Origin: Linyphia triangularis
Taxonomy: Eukaryota > Arthropoda > Arachnida > Araneae > Linyphiidae
NCBI GenBank assembly: GCA_963978545.1
Contig: OZ021724.1
Span: 102,255,523-102,319,522, forward strand
Direction: 5' to 3'
Length of the DNA: 64,000 nucleotides
Shown here one piece after another: positions 1 through 12,018 of this stretch. The notes beneath the pieces are model-generated. The model ran no database searches and was not told the DNA's origin. It saw only the letters and a program-made list of their open reading frames with translations. Position 1 is the first letter of the stretch. The number at the start of each line of letters is the position of its first letter. Made by a program: the position numbers and the translations under genes.

Positions 1-487
1 CCAAACATTAGTGGAAAGCATGCCCCGGAGTGTATGTACTGTAATTGCCTTAGGTGGTGGCTCAACCACCTATTGAATTTGAATAAATTGTGTTTATCTC
101 TTTTATCACAGGTGTCCAATTACTTATTGGTAGATAGTGTATACCTGAAAATTACCTTGCTGAAATTTTTTTAAGCTAATAACAATAACCACTATGACAC
201 CTAGATATCGGTAATCAGTTAAGATATTGACATTATGAAGATTATCGTACCCATACCATCAGTGGCGTAACTGTCATGCCCACAATTGCGGTGAGGTGAA
301 ATGAAATTAATTCTTAATGAAAGAGAAGTATTCTACTTTAAAAAATATCAAAACAACAACACTAAATTAAAACAGTTAAATTATATTCCACAGATTTTTC
401 ACCAAGGGAAATACAAAAGAACTATGATAAATTAATCTAGTACATATTCGAAGTAATTTAAATCCATCATTAAGGATGAGTCAGTGA

Positions 488-1895
488 AAATTCTCATAAA
501 TTTATTTCCTTTAATCATCTTTTTAAAGTTGCTAACTCAAACGTAATTCTTTTTGGCATTATTTGTTAAAGGAATTGAATGAACAAAATTTGGCGGTAAG
601 GTGCGGTGTTAGGATTTGAAATAAAATAAAATGTCTTTTCGGCCCACTCTGCTTGTGGTGAAGGCAACCAACATTATTTCCCCATTCAATACAATGGATT
701 TTTTGTTTTAGGAAGCCACATAAAAACAATATGGAAATTATGTGGTTGGACATCCTAATTTTAAATTCTCATAAATTTAATTCATTTAATCATTTCGTAA
801 CAGTTGCTAACTACAAACGTAATTCTTTTTGCTTATCATCAATAAAAGAATTGTACAAAAGAATTTGACAGCAAAGTGGTGAAGACATCCATTATTATTT
901 CGTCATTGCATACCATGGCATTTGATTTGTGGAAGGCTCCTAAAAACAATATGGAAATTATGTGGTAGGATATCCTAATTTTAAATTCTCATAAAAATTT
1001 AATTCCTTTTAGGGGGTCTGGGACTTAAAATTATAAAATATTTATTTTTAGAATTAATTTTCTAAATTTTTTTATGCAGTAATGTATTATGCTTAAAAAG
1101 TTTAAAATATATTTTAAATTTTTAAATTTAATTTTTTTTTTAAATTAAAAAACTTTAAAATTTTGATATTTTCTAAATTTGATATATCTAAAAAACTTTA
1201 TTCAAAATCCACTTCATTTTTGCATAAAACTACTTATTATAATTTATATCAAATATTGTCTTCGGGATTTTTCAATAAAGTAATTAGAAAAAATTAAAAA
1301 AAAATATTTTGTGCAAAAACTGTATAAAATCCATAGTATGCTAAATTCCAAAAGATTTTTTAAAAAAAGTTAAATAAAAAAAAACTTAATTCCCGAGGAC
1401 AAATTAAAGAAATATATATGAAAAATAATTGTGGAAAGTTTCATAGATATATAACTAGTAGTTTTTAAGTTATATCAATTTAAACTCAAAAAGGGACAAA
1501 AAGCCATCACCTAGAAAAACAGTATCAAAGTTTCAAGATAGCATGTCTGATATACAGTTGTCATGCAACAAAAACTTAAATATTTCAAGTTCTACTAAAG
1601 ATAAAAACAAAATTTTTATGCCATTTTGTTTAAACAAATTTGTATTATTTTTTACAATAATAATTTTTTTTTGAGAATTTCAAAAAATTTTGAGTGCTGG
1701 ATCACCTTAATCATCTGGTTACATTTGCTAACTACAAACGTAACTCTTTCTACCATTCATCAATAAAAGATTTGTACGAAAGAATTTGATAGCCAATTTG
1801 ACAACTATTATTATTTTGGCATTGCATTCCATGACATTTATTTTGTAGGAGGCCCCATGAAAACAATATGGAAATCGTTTAGTAGTACATCCTAA
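488..1895. repeat. Three diverged tandem units of about 230-270 bp
   Basis: Units at about 488-755, 756-1011 and 1707-1895 share blocks such as TTGCTAACTACAAACGTAA and ACAATATGGAAATTATGTGG in the same order. The third is separated by the AT-rich insert at 1012-1706. No coding signal. Positions 1-487 hold nothing I recognise. Confidence 0.7.
1012..1706. mobile_element. TTAA-type element, about 695 bp, decayed
   Basis: AT-rich block inserted in the tandem repeat above. Left end GGGGGTCTGGGACTT after TTTA; right end, reverse complemented, GGTGATCCAGCACTC before TTAA. The ends pair at alternate positions, so the TIR is old. The neighbouring unit has an uninterrupted TTTAATCAT at the same place. 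Grouped with the about 720-bp TTAA family by end type, target and length. Confidence 0.5.
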
Positions 1896-1963
1896 TTAAA
1901 AAACGTAAAACCTTTAGCTAATATATTTTCGCGAGTTATAAAGGAAATATAACCTCCTCAAAC

Positions 1964-2094
1964 CTTTATTATGGTAACTGGCAGCTTCGAGTTGTCCTCA
2001 AATAATGGTTCCTCCCAAAATACCGCTTCCAGAAGATTATCCGTGGTTGTATTCACTTTGGAAGGACACGTGACAACAACAGGTGGCTCATCAT
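1964..2094 (-). CDS. SVEP1: SVEP1-like exon: first half of HYR domain 2
   Basis: 131 bp, acceptor TCTAATAG|AT at 2094. Joined after HYR1 it reads DDEPPVVVTCPSKVNTTT, then AVFWEEPLFEDNSKLPVTIIK. PPV..CP...V...W.EP.F.DNS matches the first half of HYR2 in SVEP1. The frame meets a stop three codons past AAG|GTTTGA, so I place the donor there at 1964; GTTTGA is weak and is the least certain junction. The exon ends in phase 0, and the second half of HYR2 should lie at lower coordinates, outside the window or unrecognised in 1-1963. Confidence 0.8.
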
Positions 2095-3304
2095 CTATTA
2101 GAATGGACAAAAAAAGAAAAACACAATTCAGCCATTTTGTTTAGAAAAATTGATGTATGGGGATACTTGCAAAGTTTTCTTATTATAGGATATCTTGGTT
2201 TTTCTTATTCTAGAATACATTTTGTAATGAAATATTGGTGTATAGAGATACTTTGAATTTTCTTAATCTATTGGATTTAACAAGGAAGTTTAAAATTAAT
2301 ATTATTTTGCGCATTTTTATTGTTAACACGCCTTATGACTTGTTTCGTTAGTCGAACATTTTATTAAGACTTTGCTGCTTTTGATCCTTCTTTACAGGTT
2401 TCTTAAGGTAAATTTAAGGTAGTAGTCTGGTAACTTGCATGTTTTTTTACGTCTTTTTAGAGAATTTTGTTTTACAGGAAAATAAAATTCAATGGTTTTG
2501 TTCTTTTAGTATGTTATTATTGGAATCTAATGGAAACAAAAAAAATATTATTTTTATCTTAATTTTACAACGGTTTATTATTTTATCATTATTGATAAAA
2601 AAAAAAAAAAAAAAAAAAAACGTCTAAAAAAAGTATGTAATTGCCCCAGTGATTTCAACTCTTAAAGATATCTAAAAAAAAAAAAAAAAAAAAAAAATAG
2701 TCGAATTGATTATTGTTTGAACTAGAATTATTAAATTCTATGAGAAAATAAGAAAATAGTGGACTTCGAAAAATAAAAGTGATTTTTTTCAGGCACAAAT
2801 TGGACTCTAAAATGAAAAGTTAGAGATGGAAAAAAAAGATCCTAGTTCTGACGAAAACTACTAATGTGTAAAATAACGTGTAAAAATTTCGTAGCAATGT
2901 GTGTGATAGAATTTTTTTCCACCAGGGATAGTAAAAAACAGATTCTCAACAAGGAGACGCTCTTAAATATTCATTATAACTTCATTAATACTTCGAATTT
3001 TGGTCTAACTTTTTTTTTTTACAATGTGCTCTCAATATATTTTACTTTCAAAATAAATAAGAAAAAAGAAAAATCGATTTATTTAACCCAAGTTACTAGA
3101 CTAATACTACCTTAAGCAAGTTGGATCTCTTAGTTAGTGTAGAAATCTTTTTTGTACTTAATCCAGATTGTTTCAATCCAAGATTAGGCCCACATTCCTC
3201 TTCTGAAAGCAATTTGCCTCCATCCGTTTTTACAATAATTTTTCTTTCATGAAAACTATTGTGTAGCATTGTACTCTAGCGTTGTATAGGTTCGCAGCAT
3301 GTTA
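2095..3304. other. Intron stretch without recognisable elements
   Basis: AT-rich intron DNA with two long A runs (about 2597-2620 and 2675-2697). I see no exon, RNA gene or element ends. Confidence 0.5.
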
Positions 3305-3925
3305 GTCTGAGAGGCGACTGTAATTCTGAATTTTTAATAGAAATTGGAGAAAAGTGAGTAGATTACGAATTCACTGGTCTGCCGTGGCAAAAATGGCCGA
3401 AATGATCAAAAATCGACTTGGAATGAGTTGAACTAAAATCCGATTTGCCAAATATGTCATAACTTGCCAAAAAGAGAACAAACTTTTTCGTTTGGCAACC
3501 AACTGCATTTTTATTTTCAATGAGAAAAGCGCAAACGATTTCTGATCTCTGGCTCGGAAAACTTGTATCTTTTAAAAGTAAGCAAAACTGGTGACATCAG
3601 TTACGTCATCAGTGACGTAATGTTTATTGCCAATTTGCCTCATTTGTGAAAGATGCAAGTAAGCCATAGCCACACATTCGAATCGTCTGTTGAAAATTAA
3701 AGAGTGAGGGTTACGAAATAAAAAAAATGCTCATTATTTGGCAAGTTATGGCGCATTTGGCAATTGGATTTAGTTTAACTTATTAAAAGACAATTTTCGA
3801 CCAGTTTCAGCCATTTTTGAGACGGCAGACCAGTGGATTCGTAATCTACTCACTTTTCTCCAATTTCTATAAGAAATTCAGAATGATGTTCGATGGGATC
3901 CAAAAACTGCAGTCACCTCTCAGTC
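3305..3925. mobile_element. Foldback MITE family A, copy 1
   Basis: TA|GTCTGAGAGGCGACTG at the left and the inverted CACCTCTCAGTC|TA at the right. The two halves are inverted copies with ACCAGTGGATTCGTAATCTA in each arm. Length 621 bp against 650-667 for full copies. The centre holds TTACGTCAtcagTGACGTAA (3601-3620). TA duplication and long TIRs suggest a Tc1/mariner-type non-autonomous element. The arms create spurious ORFs. Confidence 0.88.
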
Positions 3926-4680
3926 TATTACACAAAACTTCGAAAATATAAAAAAAAAAATTGCACAGCTGGCGTCAGGAGAAATAGCTGTCTTATTATT
4001 TTATCCCCGTGTTACGAACTATTTTGCTATTTAAAGTGGAACAAATATTTTGTGATTATAGGATTAAAATTTTAATTTCTTTTATTATTAGGATAATAAT
4101 AGACCGAATAAAAAGTTGATTGAAATTCTCCTTGTGATAGTTTTTTCTAATTCAATATTTGTTTTAGTGACCCTATCATTTCGCCCTGTACTGTAGATTA
4201 CTATTCAGTATTGTACATTACAGTATAGAATTACTGTCCAATACAGTAATTCGCTAGAACGTATGACTTCATACATTTCGTTTTAGGACCAAAATCTCTT
4301 TTATACGTGCAACAAAAATTAAAATTTCCTTTTGGAAGATAAGCCGATAAAATGATTCTATATTGATTGTGATATATGTTAATATTTCACTTATGACTAA
4401 AAAAATCGATGATTTTCTACTTGAAGTACGTTTAATTTCCGCCTATTTGGGGGTTTGCAATTAAAAGAAAAGCCAAGAAATAATTTAAAAGGAAGTTCTA
4501 GTAAGGATCATTCGCTATGCTCGTTAGGTAACACTCTTCTAGTCCAGTGCATTTAGAAACTACTTTATATAAAATCTTGATATTTGGCGAGTAGGTATGA
4601 AAAAGATCACTTAATGAAATGACATAAATTGTTTTCCCTTAACGTCAATAAAACAAACCAGGTCCAGACACAGCATATTA

Positions 4681-7057
4681 GGGTGGGCCGAAAAAACTTT
4701 TTTTCGAAATCGGTTTGGAAATAGAGCAGAAAAATTGTCTAATTGGTCAATTAGAACACACACAAAATTTCGTCGATTTTTTCTGAATATATAGCCGCGC
4801 CTCTCTGCCGATGAAAATGCAAAAAGTGAAAAAAAAAATTAAAAAAAAAAAAAAATGCACTTTTAAGTCATTTTTCGGAAAAGTTTGCAAGTTATTTTTA
4901 AAAACCGGCATTGATATAGCATGGAATAGTTACCTAATGTATCATTTGAAACACACACAAAATTTCGTCCATTTTGCTCAATATTTAGCCGCGCTTTGAA
5001 CAAAAATGTGCCCAAATGTGGCAAAATAGTAACAGATTCGACTTTAGGGGAAATAAAAAGATGTTTTTTCGAAATAGGTCTTGGAATAGCGTGAAAAAGT
5101 TATCTAATGAGTCAGTTAAAACGCGCAAAAATTTTCATCAATTTTGTTCAATTTCTAGCCGCGCTCCTCTGGGATTGAACCATCGATATAGATAAACAAC
5201 TGGATAGACTGCTCCATTGTCAATGCAAAGAAAAAAACGCGCCGGGGATTGCGAAGCTGGTGGGATGATTAACCAATCACAGTTCACTTTTATAGTTGGA
5301 TGGGAATGCGAAAAACCTTGTAAAGTGTTAGAGTATATATTTTTTTGCACATTATTACTAATTAAGGTCTACTATTGACATTTCTGCTGTGTACAGCCCA
5401 AAATTTTATTTTCAATCCTCGGCAATCCGTATTTTTTATCCCACCAACGGCATCTGGCAACGGATTCATTTTCCCAGCGTTAAGCAGTTTATCCAGTTGT
5501 TTATCTATATCGATGGATTGAACATGTCCAAAAACACTAAAAAAATGCACTTTTAAGCCATTTTTTTTGTTGAAATTTTTGGAAATTATTTTTAAAAAAT
5601 GGCATTGGCATATCACAGAATAGTTGCCTAATGTGTCAGTTAGAACACACAAAAAATTTGATCCGTTTTGCTCAATATATAGCCACGCCCCTCCTGCTAC
5701 AAGCAAAAAAGTGTCTTTAGTGTTATGGACATTTTTGATGCCTGAGAGACGCGGCTAGATATTGTTATAAATTTTTCCACTGAGGCAATGATGGCACAGT
5801 TTTTACGGTATAAAAATATTTATTCTCTCTTCAGAAAACTCTCAAAATTTATTCAGAGGCAAAGGTCACTCTCAAGCTTCAACACAATCTTCAGCAAAAA
5901 CAATTTCGAATTCAGCGATTATACAAGCTCACTCCAATAGGTAAACAAAACGATCAGCTTTCAACGAAGTCCGAAGTCAATCTGAAAACTTTCCCTCTCT
6001 CCGGTCTTTAAATACTTGGCGCGAGAGAATAATCGAGAAATTTCCAGCCAATTCATCGGAAAAGAAACATCTCGAAACCTCTCGATTGCCTTAGGTGTTG
6101 CCACCTTTTTATAACCTGTATAATAGCTATTAATAAATAAAATAAGATAAAAATAAATTACTATAGAATTTTAAAATAATACGTCACTATTTACAATATA
6201 TACAGACAATTTGTACAACAATATTGTCGAAATTTTGTGTGTGTTTTAACCGACTTATTAGGCAACTTTTCCATGCTAAGTTAAGACCAATTTAAAAAAA
6301 AATAAAAATTGATCCACAATAATGTCCAATCTTACGATTTTGTGACATATCGACACTTTTTTGCTTGTAGCAGGAGGGGCGTGGCTATATATTGAGCAAA
6401 ACGAACCGAATTTTTTTTGTGTTCTAACTGACAGATTAGGCAACTATTCTATGATATGTCAGAGCCATTTTCTAAAAATTATTTTCAAAAATTAAAAAAA
6501 AAAAAAAAAAAAACGGCTTAAAAGTAAATTTTTTGTGTGTTTTTGGACATGTTCAATGTCAGAGGGGCGTGGCTAGAAATTGAACAAAATTGATGAAATT
6601 GTTTGTGCGTTTTAACTGATCCATCAGGTATTTTTTTTCACGCTATTCCAAGACCGATTTCGAAAAAACATCTTTTTATTTTCCCTAAAGTCAAATCTGT
6701 TACGAATTTGCGACATATAGGCACTTTTTTGTTCAAAGCAAGAGGGGCGTGATTAAATATTGAACAAAATGGACGAAATTTTGTGCATGTTCCAACTTGT
6801 ACATTAGGGGACTATTCCATGTTAAACCAAAGCCGGTTTTTAAAAGAAAAATTCCAAAATTTTCAAAAAAATGACATAATAGTGCATTTTTTTTTTTGTC
6901 ATTTTCTACATTTTCAGTGCCAGAGGGGAGCGGCTAGATATTAAGCAAAATTGACGAAATTTTGTGTGTGTTCTATTTGACCCATTAGGCAACTTTTCCG
7001 CACTATTCTCAAAACGATTTCGAATTTTATTTTTGTGTGGCCATTTTCGGCCCACCC
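4681..7057. mobile_element. 2.4-kb foldback element with internal repeats
   Basis: Ends TA|GGGTGGGCCGAAAA and TTTTCGGCCCACCC|TA are inverted copies with a TA duplication. Inside are repeated units of 200-250 bp marked by GAAATTTTGTGTGTGTTCTA and GGGGCGTGGCTA-like stretches, in one orientation left of about 5750 and inverted right of 6220. A hairpin around ATCGATATAGATAAACAACT (about 5180 and 5490) sits in the left arm. A solo LTR interrupts it at 5763-6220. No transposase. Confidence 0.8.
5763..6220 (-). mobile_element. Solo LTR 1 (458 bp), 4-bp duplication ATAT
   Basis: Starts TGTTATAAATTTTTCC and ends TGTACAACA, flanked by ATAT on both sides (5759-5762, 6221-6224), inside a repeat unit of the 2.4-kb foldback that reads continuously across the site. 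Related to the LTR at 24582 (shared GGCACAGTTTTT-like start, TACGTCACTATTTACAAT near the end). AATAAA and a TATA-like stretch lie on the minus strand. 4-bp duplications and TG...CA ends suit a Ty3/gypsy-type element. Confidence 0.8.
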
Positions 7058-7465
7058 TACTGCATATGCATTGACATAAGGATTTTAAAAATGAAATAAA
7101 ATATAGTTGACACTATTTTTGATTTTTTAAATTATGTCATTTCATTAAGTGAACGTTTTCGTATCGATTCGGCAAATTTTAAAGTTTCATAGAAAGTAGT
7201 TTCTAAATGCACTCTGTAAGAAGATTGTAACATAGAGAATATATCCTTAGTAAGATTTCCTCTTAAACTTACTAAAATTACATTGCACGCTATAACTCGA
7301 GAAATCATGTACTCTTTTAGAGATGATATTTCAGGCACTCTCAAATATCGTTTACTAGTGCGTCAATACAAACTAAATACCAAATCCAGAACCTGACCGA
7401 AAAGGATTGAATATGATGAAATGACCGCAATTCATATATTTTATAAATTGACTTGTCTTGTAATA

Positions 7466-8132
7466 GTCCGAGAGGCAACTGCAATTTTTGGACTCCATTG
7501 AACATCATTCTGAATTTTTTATAGAAATTGGAGAAAAATGAGTAGATTACGAATCCACTGGTCTGCCGTGGCAAAAATGGCCGAAATTGATCAAAAATCG
7601 ACTTGGAATGAGTTGAACTAAAATCCGATTGCCAAATATAACTTGCCAAAAAGAGAACAATCTTTTTCGTTTGGTAACCCACTGCATTTTGATTTTCAAT
7701 GAGAAAAAGCGCAAACGATTTCTGATCTCTGGCTCGGAAAACTTGTATCTTTTAAAAGTAAGCCAAATTGGTGACATCAGTTACGTCATTAGGGACGTAA
7801 TGTTTATTACCATTTTGTCTCATTTGTGAAAGATGCAAGTAAGCCATAGCCACACATCCGAATCGTCTGCAACCTTCTTAATTTAAAATTAAAGAGTGAG
7901 GGTTACCAAATAATAATAATAATAAAAAAAAAATGTTCATTATTTGGTAAGTTATGGCGCCTTTGGCAATTGGATTTAGTTCAACTTAATAAAAGTTGGA
8001 TTTTTGACCAGTTTCGGCCATTTTTGAGATGGCAGACCAGTGGTTTCATAATCTAGTCAGTTTTCTCCAATTTCTATAAAAAATTCAGAATGATGTTCGA
8101 TGGGTTCCAAAAATTGCAGTCGCCTCTTAGTC
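7466..8132. mobile_element. Foldback MITE family A, copy 2
   Basis: TA|GTCCGAGAGGCAACTGC to CGCCTCTTAGTC|TA, 667 bp, two inverted arms and a central TTACGTCA...GACGTAA inverted repeat. Overlapping ORFs on both strands are arm translations. Confidence 0.9.
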
Positions 8133-8387
8133 TATAAGCCAATAACCCTTCTAGTTGAATTTTTAATGACTGAATCCTACAAACAATAATTTCCTTTGCT
8201 AAATTTGTCAGGAGTTTGTAAGTCATCCATCAAGTAAATTAACGACTTATTTTTGTGCTAACGCCCACCAAATTCTTGACTCGGCAATGAAAAAATTTAT
8301 TTTTGCTGTCTTAAAACTGAACTAAAGGTTACCATGTATTATACGTTCGAAACTAAAATATATGAAAATTAAAGTGAATGAATGAAT

Positions 8388-8567
8388 GGTTGGTTGTATT
8401 CAGATTATCTGGCGCCGTCAGCAACACGAGGGCTATAATGCGCCGAAACTTTCGTCATTAGACAAGCCAACATACATTTACAAACATCCATGCCTAACAC
8501 GGGACTCGGAACCCGCAACCTCGCGGTCTAGAAGCCAGCACGCTAACCACTACACCGTTAGGTCGGC
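8388..8567 (-). mobile_element. tRNA-derived SINE-1
   Basis: Read on the minus strand: tRNA-like head with an A-box-like GGTGTAGTGGTTAGCGTGCT and B box GGTTCCGAGTCC, then the common body ending in CAACCAACC. Flanked by GAATGAATGAAT repeats that may be the target duplication. Confidence 0.88.
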
Positions 8568-9014
8568 TGAATGAATGAATGAAAAACTGAATTAGTTAAA
8601 GTGAATGTAACTTAACAGTGACTTTATCAAAGGGAATCCCGTTGCACTGATGCAAGAGGGTAGTTTCTCTTTCATAAAGTTGCTGTCCTGTACAATTTTT
8701 CATTCACTTTAACTCCCATACTTTCTATTTTAAACCATCAAATATCTATTTCATGCAGCTTTTAGTGCTTTTGCTCTGCTTTAGATCCGATAATCTAAGA
8801 AGTTGAAGGGCCACGGCTAAAAGCAATCAGAGTTCAATTTTTCCCCGAAATCGAGGTTTTCCCACTATCTGCAAGATTATAGCAGATAGTTTAACCACGC
8901 GTAATCCTCTGGAAAATAAATATCATGGAGCGTGAGATTTTGAGCAACCATTGATCTTAACCCCGATGCAAGCTCTTAGACTTGAAACTTTAAATCAGCT
9001 TTTATGGAGAATTG

Positions 9015-9198
9015 GTTAGTTGGTTGTTTTCAGATTATCTGGCGCCGTCAGCAACACGAGGGCTATAATGCGCCGAAACATTCGTCATTAGACAAGCCAA
9101 CATACATTTACAAACACCCATGCCTAACACGGGACTCGGAAACCGCAACCTCGTGGTCTAGAAGCTAGCACGCTAACCACTATACCGTTTGATCGGCA
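9015..9198 (-). mobile_element. tRNA-derived SINE-1 with 12-bp duplication
   Basis: Same family as 8388-8567. Flanked exactly by TATGGAGAATTG at 9003-9014 and 9199-9210, a perfect 12-bp target duplication, typical of LINE-mobilised SINEs. Confidence 0.93.
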
Positions 9199-9256
9199 TA
9201 TGGAGAATTGAGAAAAACGAACTCCGATCGTTTTTTGCCGTAGTCCTTCAGTTATA

Positions 9257-9438
9257 GCGGACCAAATGGTATAGTGGTTAGCGTGCTAGCTTCTGGACCG
9301 CGAGGTTGCGGGTTCCGAGTCCCGTGTTAGGCATGGGTGTTTGTAAATGCATGTTGGCTCGTCTAATGACGAATGTTTCGGCGCATTATAGCCCTCGTGT
9401 TGCTGACGGTGCCAAATAATCTGAATACAACCAACCAA
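9257..9438 (+). mobile_element. tRNA-derived SINE-1 with 12-bp duplication
   Basis: Plus-strand copy with A-box-like GGTATAGTGGTTAGCG and B-box-like GGTTCCGAGTCC, ending CCAACCAA. Perfect duplication CCTTCAGTTATA at 9245-9256 and 9439-9450. Lies only 58 bp from the inverted copy at 9015, so the pair could form a long hairpin. Confidence 0.93.
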
Positions 9439-9644
9439 CCTTCAGTTATAAAAACCAATATCAAACAGGTCTGGGTTTTGGACAACTCGTAACAATTAAA
9501 ATTTGGACTTTATAAAATTTCGTTAAGTTACTGTGTATTTTAGATATGGAGAGTGATGAAAGATGTGGCTTATGTTTTGCATTTCAATCCTTCCGATCTA
9601 GTTTTCCGGAACAATCTTTATGAAAAAAAGGATCGCAATTCACC

Positions 9645-10415
9645 ATACTAAACTACAACTTAACTTGACATCACTAGACGGTAGATCGTCACAGTGCTCA
9701 TAGGCATTTAATCCATTTCAGCGGTGTGAAAGCAAAATGTTCGCCAAACCACAACCCTGTAGATAACAAAAGGCTATAAGGTTTGGCCAGAATTATTTCT
9801 TCACTCCGCTAAATTTGATTAATTACCACTACTGGGCTTCGCCCCCTACTCGCTAACCCCAAAACGCTTCGCTGCGCTCGGATTGAGTGGCTTTGACGTA
9901 TTACGCCGAGAGTGATTGTTTCGTTCACGTCGCCCCGTTAGAGAACGACGTCCATCGCGAGGCATTTTCTGGATAGAAATACTTCAAAATAATAATTACT
10001 CTAATACAAAAATGCTTCAGAAAAACAGAAAAAATCAATTTTGAAACGAAGAGTTTAAAAAGAGCTTTAAAATTAGCAACGGGTTTGTTGTTTACATACC
10101 AATGGGTTTGTTATTTACATACATTTTAAGGATGTTGCCATTCATATATTCAAAATCATTGAGGCTTTGTAGTAGCTTAATGATGAAAAATATTGAAATT
10201 TAACTAATTAATAAAGTGTTAATAAATTATTTTGGCACGTTTTGGCAAATCTACATCTTATTTCCTTTAAAATGACACCTTGATCATTGAAATTGGTTGA
10301 GCAGTTTAGGCGGACGGATTAACCCCAAAAAACGTATTGCCTATTAAATATATAGATGAGCACGGTGAAGATCTATCGTCTAGTGATGTCAAGTTAAGTT
10401 GGAGTTTAGTATAGC
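9645..10415. mobile_element. 250-bp palindromic MITE (family E) split by a Helitron
   Basis: Left part 9645-9828 and right part 10357-10415 together match the uninterrupted copy at 16442-16690, including TCACTAGACGGTAGATCGTC and GAGCACGGTGAAGATCTATC. The 528 bp between them is a Helitron-like insert. Confidence 0.88.
9829..10356 (-). mobile_element. Helitron-like element inserted in family E MITE
   Basis: On the minus strand it begins TCTATATATTTAATAGGC and ends with the hairpin GGGCGAAGCCC followed by AGTAG. It sits between host A and T with no duplication, as expected for Helitrons (5' TC, hairpin, short tail). The last bases are GTAG where CTRR is usual. No Rep/helicase coding sequence, so non-autonomous. 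Confidence 0.75.
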
Positions 10416-10479
10416 CAGATACGCAGTTTGTTGTTCAGTTGGTATTGAAATACAAGTATACTAAATTTGACAGTGCCTT

Positions 10480-10543
10480 CAATTACTTTATTACTTTCAA
10501 TTACCCATATGTATACATAGGGTGATGAAAGTTTAGCATTCAG

Positions 10544-10585
<42 letters not shown>

Positions 10586-11985
10586 ATTTCTCCACGTTTT
10601 GGAACATCCTGACTTCAAAAAAGTGATCTAGAAAAAATATTTGTCTGTGTGTATGTGGTTAACATAGCTCCCGAACAAATTGACCTATGATGTTCAAATT
10701 TGGTGTGCGGGTTGGTAATGGCACAGGGACCTACCATTAAGGCGTCTTCTCACTTTAGGCACCTCGAAAATAGGCTATTTTCGCGATTTTTTTTCGAGGC
10801 TTTTTGCAAACAATTATGGGATAAAATGGATCCTATATAATAAACACATCTTTCAAGTACAAGAAAAATTTTATTTTTTATTTTTTTGAACAATTATTAT
10901 AATAAAACAGTAGCATCGAAAAACCCGTGTAGAAATGTAATGTTCGTGGCTTGTTGATGAAATTTCGGAAACTATCCGGCCGATTATCATGAAATTTGAA
11001 TGACATATTCTTCATAGTTATGGCTATAGCGCATATCATCAGATTTTTGAAATTTTGATTTGAAGTATTTTTTTTTTTACAAAAAACTGCAAGAAAACGC
11101 GTTTTTTTTTTACTTTTTCGAAAAACGTGCGCCATTTTGTTATTTTCGCGAATATCAAAAATCTGATGATATGCGCTATAGCCATAACTATGAAGAATAT
11201 GTCATTCAAATTTCATGACAATCGGCCTTATAGTTTTCGAAATTTCATCAACAAGCCACGAACATTACATTTATACACGGGTTTTTCGATGCTACTGTTT
11301 TATTATAATAATTGTTCAAAAAAATAAAAAATAAATTTTTTCTTGTACTTGAAAGATGTGTTTATTATATAGGATCCATTTTATCCCATAATTGTTTGCA
11401 AAAATCCTCGAAAAAAAATCGTGAAAATAGCCTATTTTCGAGGTGCCTAAAGTGAGAAGACGCCTTAAGGTTTTTGTAAAAATCGCGCAAGCGCATAAGG
11501 TAGCTGCCCTTGAAAAAATCATGTTTTTCATTAATTATTAAAAAACGGCTCTAACGATTTTGTCTAAAAATACTGTGGTAATGCCTCTTGAGGTGTTCTA
11601 AACATCCCCACCTCTGAAATTCCCTTAAAAATGCTTTAATGGCGTAAAAAGTTGAAAAACGAATGCGTTTAACACAGAGTTTTATTTCCTGGAGCATATA
11701 CCTCATCAAAAATAAGTTTTTCTCCTTTCCTCAGTTTCATTTATTAGAAAGGATAATGTAAGAATTATTGAAAAGTATATCGCCAAAATTATCTATTTGG
11801 CAAAGGTTTTTTTTTTTTTTTTAAGACCCATACAAAAATTATGATAAAAAATATCGCCAAACTGCCTTTTTTTTTACGAAATGAATGATGAAAATATAAA
11901 AACGGTAAATGACACAAATCCTTGTCAGTATTATAGTGCAATTGAAAGTTGTGAGATGTTCCACACCCCTATTCATGTTTAAAGG
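10480..11985 (+). mobile_element. Family B element, interrupted by a TTAA element
   Basis: Begins ACTTTCAATTACCCATATG, runs through a T-rich tract and AAGTGATCTAGAAAAAAT, and ends near GAAAGTTGTGAGATGTTCCA. Matches 18062-18835 base for base in long stretches once the 724-bp insert at 10741-11464 is removed. No coding capacity seen. Its end is about 33 bp from the HYR1 donor. Confidence 0.75.
10741..11464. mobile_element. TTAA-flanked foldback element, 724 bp
   Basis: Ends GGCGTCTTCTCACTTTAGGC and its inverse, each bordered by TTAA (10737-10740, 11465-11468). Nearly the whole element is palindromic: 10741-11085 pairs with about 11125-11464. Two opposing ORFs with the same peptide (ending FYYNNCSKK) are the two arms. 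TTAA duplication points to a piggyBac- or Kolobok-type element. Confidence 0.85.
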
Positions 11986-12018
11986 ATTTCGTACTGTTAG
12001 TTCAAGAAGGTTACTCAC

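Larger units (their letters stand above)
4495..7345. repeat. Outer inverted repeats around the 2.4-kb foldback
   Basis: 4495-4640 is the inverse of 7125-7345: both carry TTATGTCATTTCATTAAGTG and AGTAGTTTCTAAATGCAC. A third copy lies at 53228-53400. The pair encloses the element at 4681-7057, making a larger imperfect palindrome. Confidence 0.65.

Noticed and set aside
7132..7829. Cluster of ORFs on both strands with a shared peptide (SEPEIRN, LIFNEKKRKRF)
   Set aside because: The same peptide recurs at 28619, 38933, 46860 and 57758; it is the translated arm of the family A MITE.
10878..11327. Two ORFs encoding nearly the same 66-85 residue protein on opposite strands
   Set aside because: They are the two arms of the TTAA foldback.
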